NCBI GenBank assembly: GCA_023248415.1
Contig: JAHFEP010000143.1
Span: forward strand, 1 to 7,497
DNA from: Nitrospirota bacterium
GTDB taxonomy: Bacteria > Nitrospirota > CAKKRA01 > 9FT-COMBO-42-15
DNA length: 7,497 bases
Direction: 5' to 3'
Shown here one piece after another: positions 5,394 to 7,497 of the stretch (position 1 is the stretch's first letter; the number at the start of each line of letters is the position of its first letter). The notes beneath the pieces were generated by a model. That model saw only the letters and a list, made by a program, of their open reading frames with translations, did not search any database and was not told the DNA's origin. Position numbers and translations under genes: made by a program.

Positions 5394-6764
5394 CTAAGGC
5401 CATGTTAGATTCTTACTGCCTTTTATCAAAGACACAAGCATATTCCAGACAAAGGATGCGCCGCCTGCTATTGCAACAAGGCCGCCGATACCCATTACCC
5501 CCATGCCGATTATCTTGCCGAGGTTGTCAAGTATCTGGTCAGAGCCGTAGACCTTTCTCTGCATACCGTGGGAGCCTGCTAAAAACAGGCCTAACATAAA
5601 TAGCAGCAGGCCCATGCCGTATAAATACGGCTGGATTGTCCCAAGCCTCTTATAATAAATCTCCCTTTTCAAAAGCGGCAGCATCTTATACCCAAGCCCC
5701 ATAAATGCTATTGTAACCCCGCCGACTGCGCCATGATAATGCGCAGGTATCTTTACATTAACACCGCGAATGGCAAAGGCAGTAAGACCGCCTATGGTAA
5801 AGATTGCAATTGACATTATTAATGAAGAAAAGCCGGGGTCTGACCAGGGCAGCGCCGTGCCCCTGCTTTTAAACAGTGCAATCAAGACCATAATAACAAA
5901 TACACCGCTTGGGCCCATGCCCCAGCGCATCAATTCTGTAAATGCATCCTTATGCGCCTGAGATGCTATATCATAAATAAAATACATTACTGGCGCAGGC
6001 AGAGCAAAGATTGTAAAAAGCAGGTACAGCATCTTCGCTATTCTGTCACTGACAGGATATTTGTTTATAGTAATCCTTGTCAAAAGCATCCATACCATAG
6101 CCATTGCCATTGCATTGGCAAATTGAAGTATATGGCCGCCTCCCCAAAAGAGCCGCTCAAAATCTATAAATGCCTTCTGTGCCTGAAAATAGTATGACAT
6201 ACCTATGCAGACAAAGGCAATGATAATAACTATACCTGTCAGACCCATTGCAAAGGTGGGAGCAGGTAACTTATCATTTACCCTTTTCGCATCTAAGATA
6301 GTCAGGAGTGCATTAATAATGGTTAATAATACACCAATGCCTGATAAAATAAGTCCGATATAAAAGAGCGGATGTTCTATTACAGGGATATAGTTAATAA
6401 TTACTGGAACACCACGGCCAGTTATTGGAGGGAGTATTATTAATATTGTGCCAGATGCAGTCAGCCAAAATGAAACCCAGCCGAGCAAAAGGCTGAATGG
6501 ATCCCTTTTTAAAAAACCTGTTGTAGTGAGAACCCATAATGCGCCCTTAAATGTAAGAAACCATATTACAACCGCAAGAACAACATGACCGACAAGGGCT
6601 ATATAAAAATAATCCTTGTTGGGAAAGAGATTCTGGATTATTGGGGTGCGCGCCAAGGCTATGAGCAATGCAAAGATGCCTGCAAATATAAGTGTAAAAA
6701 CAGGCAAAAATACCCATGCATACAAGAGCCTCCTGCTTTTTTGACTAAGCTCAATATCATCCAT
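5394..6764 (-). CDS. Divergent heme-copper oxidase subunit I homologue (B-family/NO-reductase-like)
   Basis: 456-residue membrane protein with about 12 helices. Compared from memory with Thermus ba3 oxidase, several blocks align: NYIPVIEHPLFYIGL (124-138), LFWGGGHILQF (205-215), ALPWSDPGF (304-312), IPAHYHGAVGGVT (339-351) and GMQRKVYG (400-407). H60 and H344 are the expected low-spin heme ligands, H342 the high-spin heme ligand, and H211 the helix-VI metal ligand. The helix-VII His-His pair appears to be missing: the aligned segment PVMYFIYD (258-265) has none, and the nearest His is H271. The helix-VI tyrosine that crosslinks in O2 reductases is F215. It may reduce NO or have a changed metal site; the substrate is unknown. 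No subunit II or NorC gene is in view. Start: the ATG at 6764 has no clear ribosome site, and a predicted promoter leaves a leader of only about 4 nt. Confidence 0.82.
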   Translation of the reverse strand: MDDIELSQKSRRLLYAWVFLPVFTLIFAGIFALLIALARTPIIQNLFPNKDYFYIALVGHVVLAVVIWFLTFKGALWVLTTTGFLKRDPFSLLLGWVSFWLTASGTILIILPPITGRGVPVIINYIPVIEHPLFYIGLILSGIGVLLTIINALLTILDAKRVNDKLPAPTFAMGLTGIVIIIAFVCIGMSYYFQAQKAFIDFERLFWGGGHILQFANAMAMAMVWMLLTRITINKYPVSDRIAKMLYLLFTIFALPAPVMYFIYDIASQAHKDAFTELMRWGMGPSGVFVIMVLIALFKSRGTALPWSDPGFSSLIMSIAIFTIGGLTAFAIRGVNVKIPAHYHGAVGGVTIAFMGLGYKMLPLLKREIYYKRLGTIQPYLYGMGLLLFMLGLFLAGSHGMQRKVYGSDQILDNLGKIIGMGVMGIGGLVAIAGGASFVWNMLVSLIKGSKNLTWP

Positions 6765-6775
6765 AAATCTATATA

Positions 6776-6804
6776 CTTATACTATATTTTACTGCTAAAA
6801 TCAA
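6776..6804 (-). promoter_or_regulatory. Predicted promoter of the oxidase subunit I gene, very short leader
   Basis: Minus strand TTGATT (6804-6799), a 17-nt spacer, then TATAAG (6781-6776). The -35 hexamer is identical to that of the NorQ-like gene promoter. The expected start lies only about 4 nt before the ATG at 6764, which agrees with the lack of a ribosome site and suggests leaderless translation. Confidence 0.45.
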
Positions 6805-6837
6805 GGACATTTATCATATAAAGATGGGATAATTTGA

Positions 6838-6866
6838 TTGACATTCAGGGCTAAAAAACCTATAAT
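6838..6866 (+). promoter_or_regulatory. Perfect consensus sigma70 promoter of the rhodanese-like gene
   Basis: TTGACA at 6838-6843, exactly 17 nt of spacer, then TATAAT at 6861-6866. All twelve hexamer bases match the consensus. The start is expected near 6873, leaving a leader of about 37 nt with AAGGAG at 6895-6900 before the ATG at 6910. It diverges from the oxidase promoter. Confidence 0.8.
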
Positions 6867-6909
6867 ACTTCAACATTTAATCACACCTTCAATTAAGGAG
6901 AAATACTGA

Positions 6910-7359
6910 ATGGACAGGAAGAAAAAGATATACCTTTTATATGCAGCCATCTTTGGCCTAACCATGATATTCGGTGCCACAAAAATCTTAATCATGTTGG
7001 CAGAAACAAAGCGCAGCAGCGTACCTGTATACAAATATGCAACGATTTTGCCAAATGACCTTAAGGAGATGATGAAGCAGAATAGCGAGCTAATTATTGT
7101 TGATACAAGGATTAAAGAGCTTTTCAATGAAGGCCATATCAAAGGCGCTGTAAACCTTTCTTACACAAGCCTTAAGGCAATGAATAAGGTATTAGAAAAA
7201 GAAAAATCAAAGGATATAGTTGTCTATTCAGAAGACGGAGAAAGGTCAAAAAAAATCTGCGAGATACTTGTAAACCTCGGTTACAGCAAGATTAGCAATC
7301 TTGACAGCGGAATAAAAGGATGGACAGCTTCTGGCGGAGAAGTAGTTAAAGAACCTTAA
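6910..7359 (+). CDS. Membrane-anchored rhodanese-like protein lacking the catalytic cysteine
   Basis: 149 residues. An N-terminal basic stretch (RKKK) and one hydrophobic helix (about 8-31) are followed by a rhodanese domain (about 45-146), probably facing the periplasm as a signal-anchor protein. Domain markers are ELIIVDTRIKELFNEGHI (60-77), GAVNLSY (79-85), IVVYSEDGERS (103-113) and LDSGIKGWTASGG (131-143). In active sulfurtransferases the loop after VVY begins with cysteine. Here it is Ser107, so sulfur transfer by the usual mechanism is not expected, and a binding or sensing role is more likely. The ATG has AAGGAG 9 nt upstream and a perfect consensus promoter. It is divergent from the oxidase gene, so co-regulation is possible but not shown. 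Its stop overlaps the convergent gene on the right by 4 bp. Confidence 0.85.
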   Translation: MDRKKKIYLLYAAIFGLTMIFGATKILIMLAETKRSSVPVYKYATILPNDLKEMMKQNSELIIVDTRIKELFNEGHIKGAVNLSYTSLKAMNKVLEKEKSKDIVVYSEDGERSKKICEILVNLGYSKISNLDSGIKGWTASGGEVVKEP

Positions 7360-7497
7360 AACTTATTGGTCAGATCAATCACAGCAACCTCTCCTGATTT
7401 TATCTCTATCTCTTTATCAAGAATATAATTTAGGGGATTGTCTGTCTTGGAATCTGTAATCCTTGCCATGAGATTGTGCTTGCCTGCGATTGTGATT
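7356..7497 (-). CDS. C-terminal end of an unknown minus-strand gene (partial)
   Basis: An open minus-strand frame enters from the right edge and ends at the TAA at 7358-7356, giving 46 residues. The sequence alternates polar and hydrophobic residues (ITIAGKHNLMARITDS, then IEIKSGEVAVIDLTNKF), as in the last strands of a beta-sandwich domain. No hydrophobic helix or known motif is visible and I cannot name the family. The stop overlaps the rhodanese stop tail to tail by 4 bp (7356-7359), with no room for a separate terminator. Confidence 0.55.
   Translation of the reverse strand, partial: ITIAGKHNLMARITDSKTDNPLNYILDKEIEIKSGEVAVIDLTNKF

Noticed and set aside
6834..6847. Possible FNR/CRP-family box TTGAT-N4-ATTCA near the divergent promoters
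   Set aside because: Only the left half matches TTGAT-N4-ATCAA well; the right half has two mismatches and the TTGAT may simply reflect the overlapping -35 region.
6870..7142. Minus-strand open frame over the rhodanese-like gene
   Set aside because: It covers the perfect promoter and the rhodanese coding region in antisense, and has no family features.

Overview
The window (about 7.5 kb, visibly AT-rich) looks like chromosomal DNA from an anaerobic or microaerobic Gram-negative bacterium. A Nitrospirota- or deltaproteobacteria-like lineage is my guess, with low confidence. It rests on the mix of a divergent respiratory oxidase, a lipoprotein Sco protein, an arsenic methylation block, and gaps filled with short palindromic repeats of the 'VIPAKAGI' and 'PLPKGER' kinds. 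No rRNA, tRNA, CRISPR array, transposase or phage gene was seen.

Left part (1-2984): a small two-helix membrane protein ends at 207 on the + strand and overlaps, tail to tail, a minus-strand arsenic-related block. In transcription order that block is a cysteine-rich unknown protein (2984-2628), an ArsM-type arsenite methyltransferase (2543-1596), a TVP38/TMEM64 (VTT) membrane protein (1563-904) and a family-2 glycosyltransferase (900-190). The last three are packed closely enough to be one operon. The set resembles part of an arsenosugar-type pathway, but no radical SAM ArsS, ArsR or arsenite pump is in view.

Middle part (3065-6764, all minus strand): in transcription order come a heme-copper oxidase subunit I homologue, a DUF433/DUF5615 toxin-antitoxin pair, a NorQ/CbbQ-type AAA+ ATPase, and a Sco1/SenC copper-chaperone lipoprotein. 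The oxidase keeps the heme-ligand histidines and one helix-VI histidine. It appears to have lost the helix-VII His-His pair and the helix-VI tyrosine of O2-reducing members. It is therefore a candidate NO-reductase-like or otherwise altered enzyme, and the ATPase and Sco protein fit as its maturation factors. The toxin-antitoxin pair sits in the middle with its own promoter, and the ATPase has another promoter just downstream.

Right part (6765-7497): a 145-bp divergent promoter region separates the oxidase from a membrane-anchored rhodanese-like protein whose active-site cysteine is serine. That gene has a perfect TTGACA-N17-TATAAT promoter. A minus-strand gene of unknown function runs off the right edge and overlaps the rhodanese stop by 4 bp.

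Four distinct repeat or palindrome elements occupy four of the gene junctions between 1563 and 3831. The largest is a 126-bp imperfect palindrome between the ATPase and the Sco gene.
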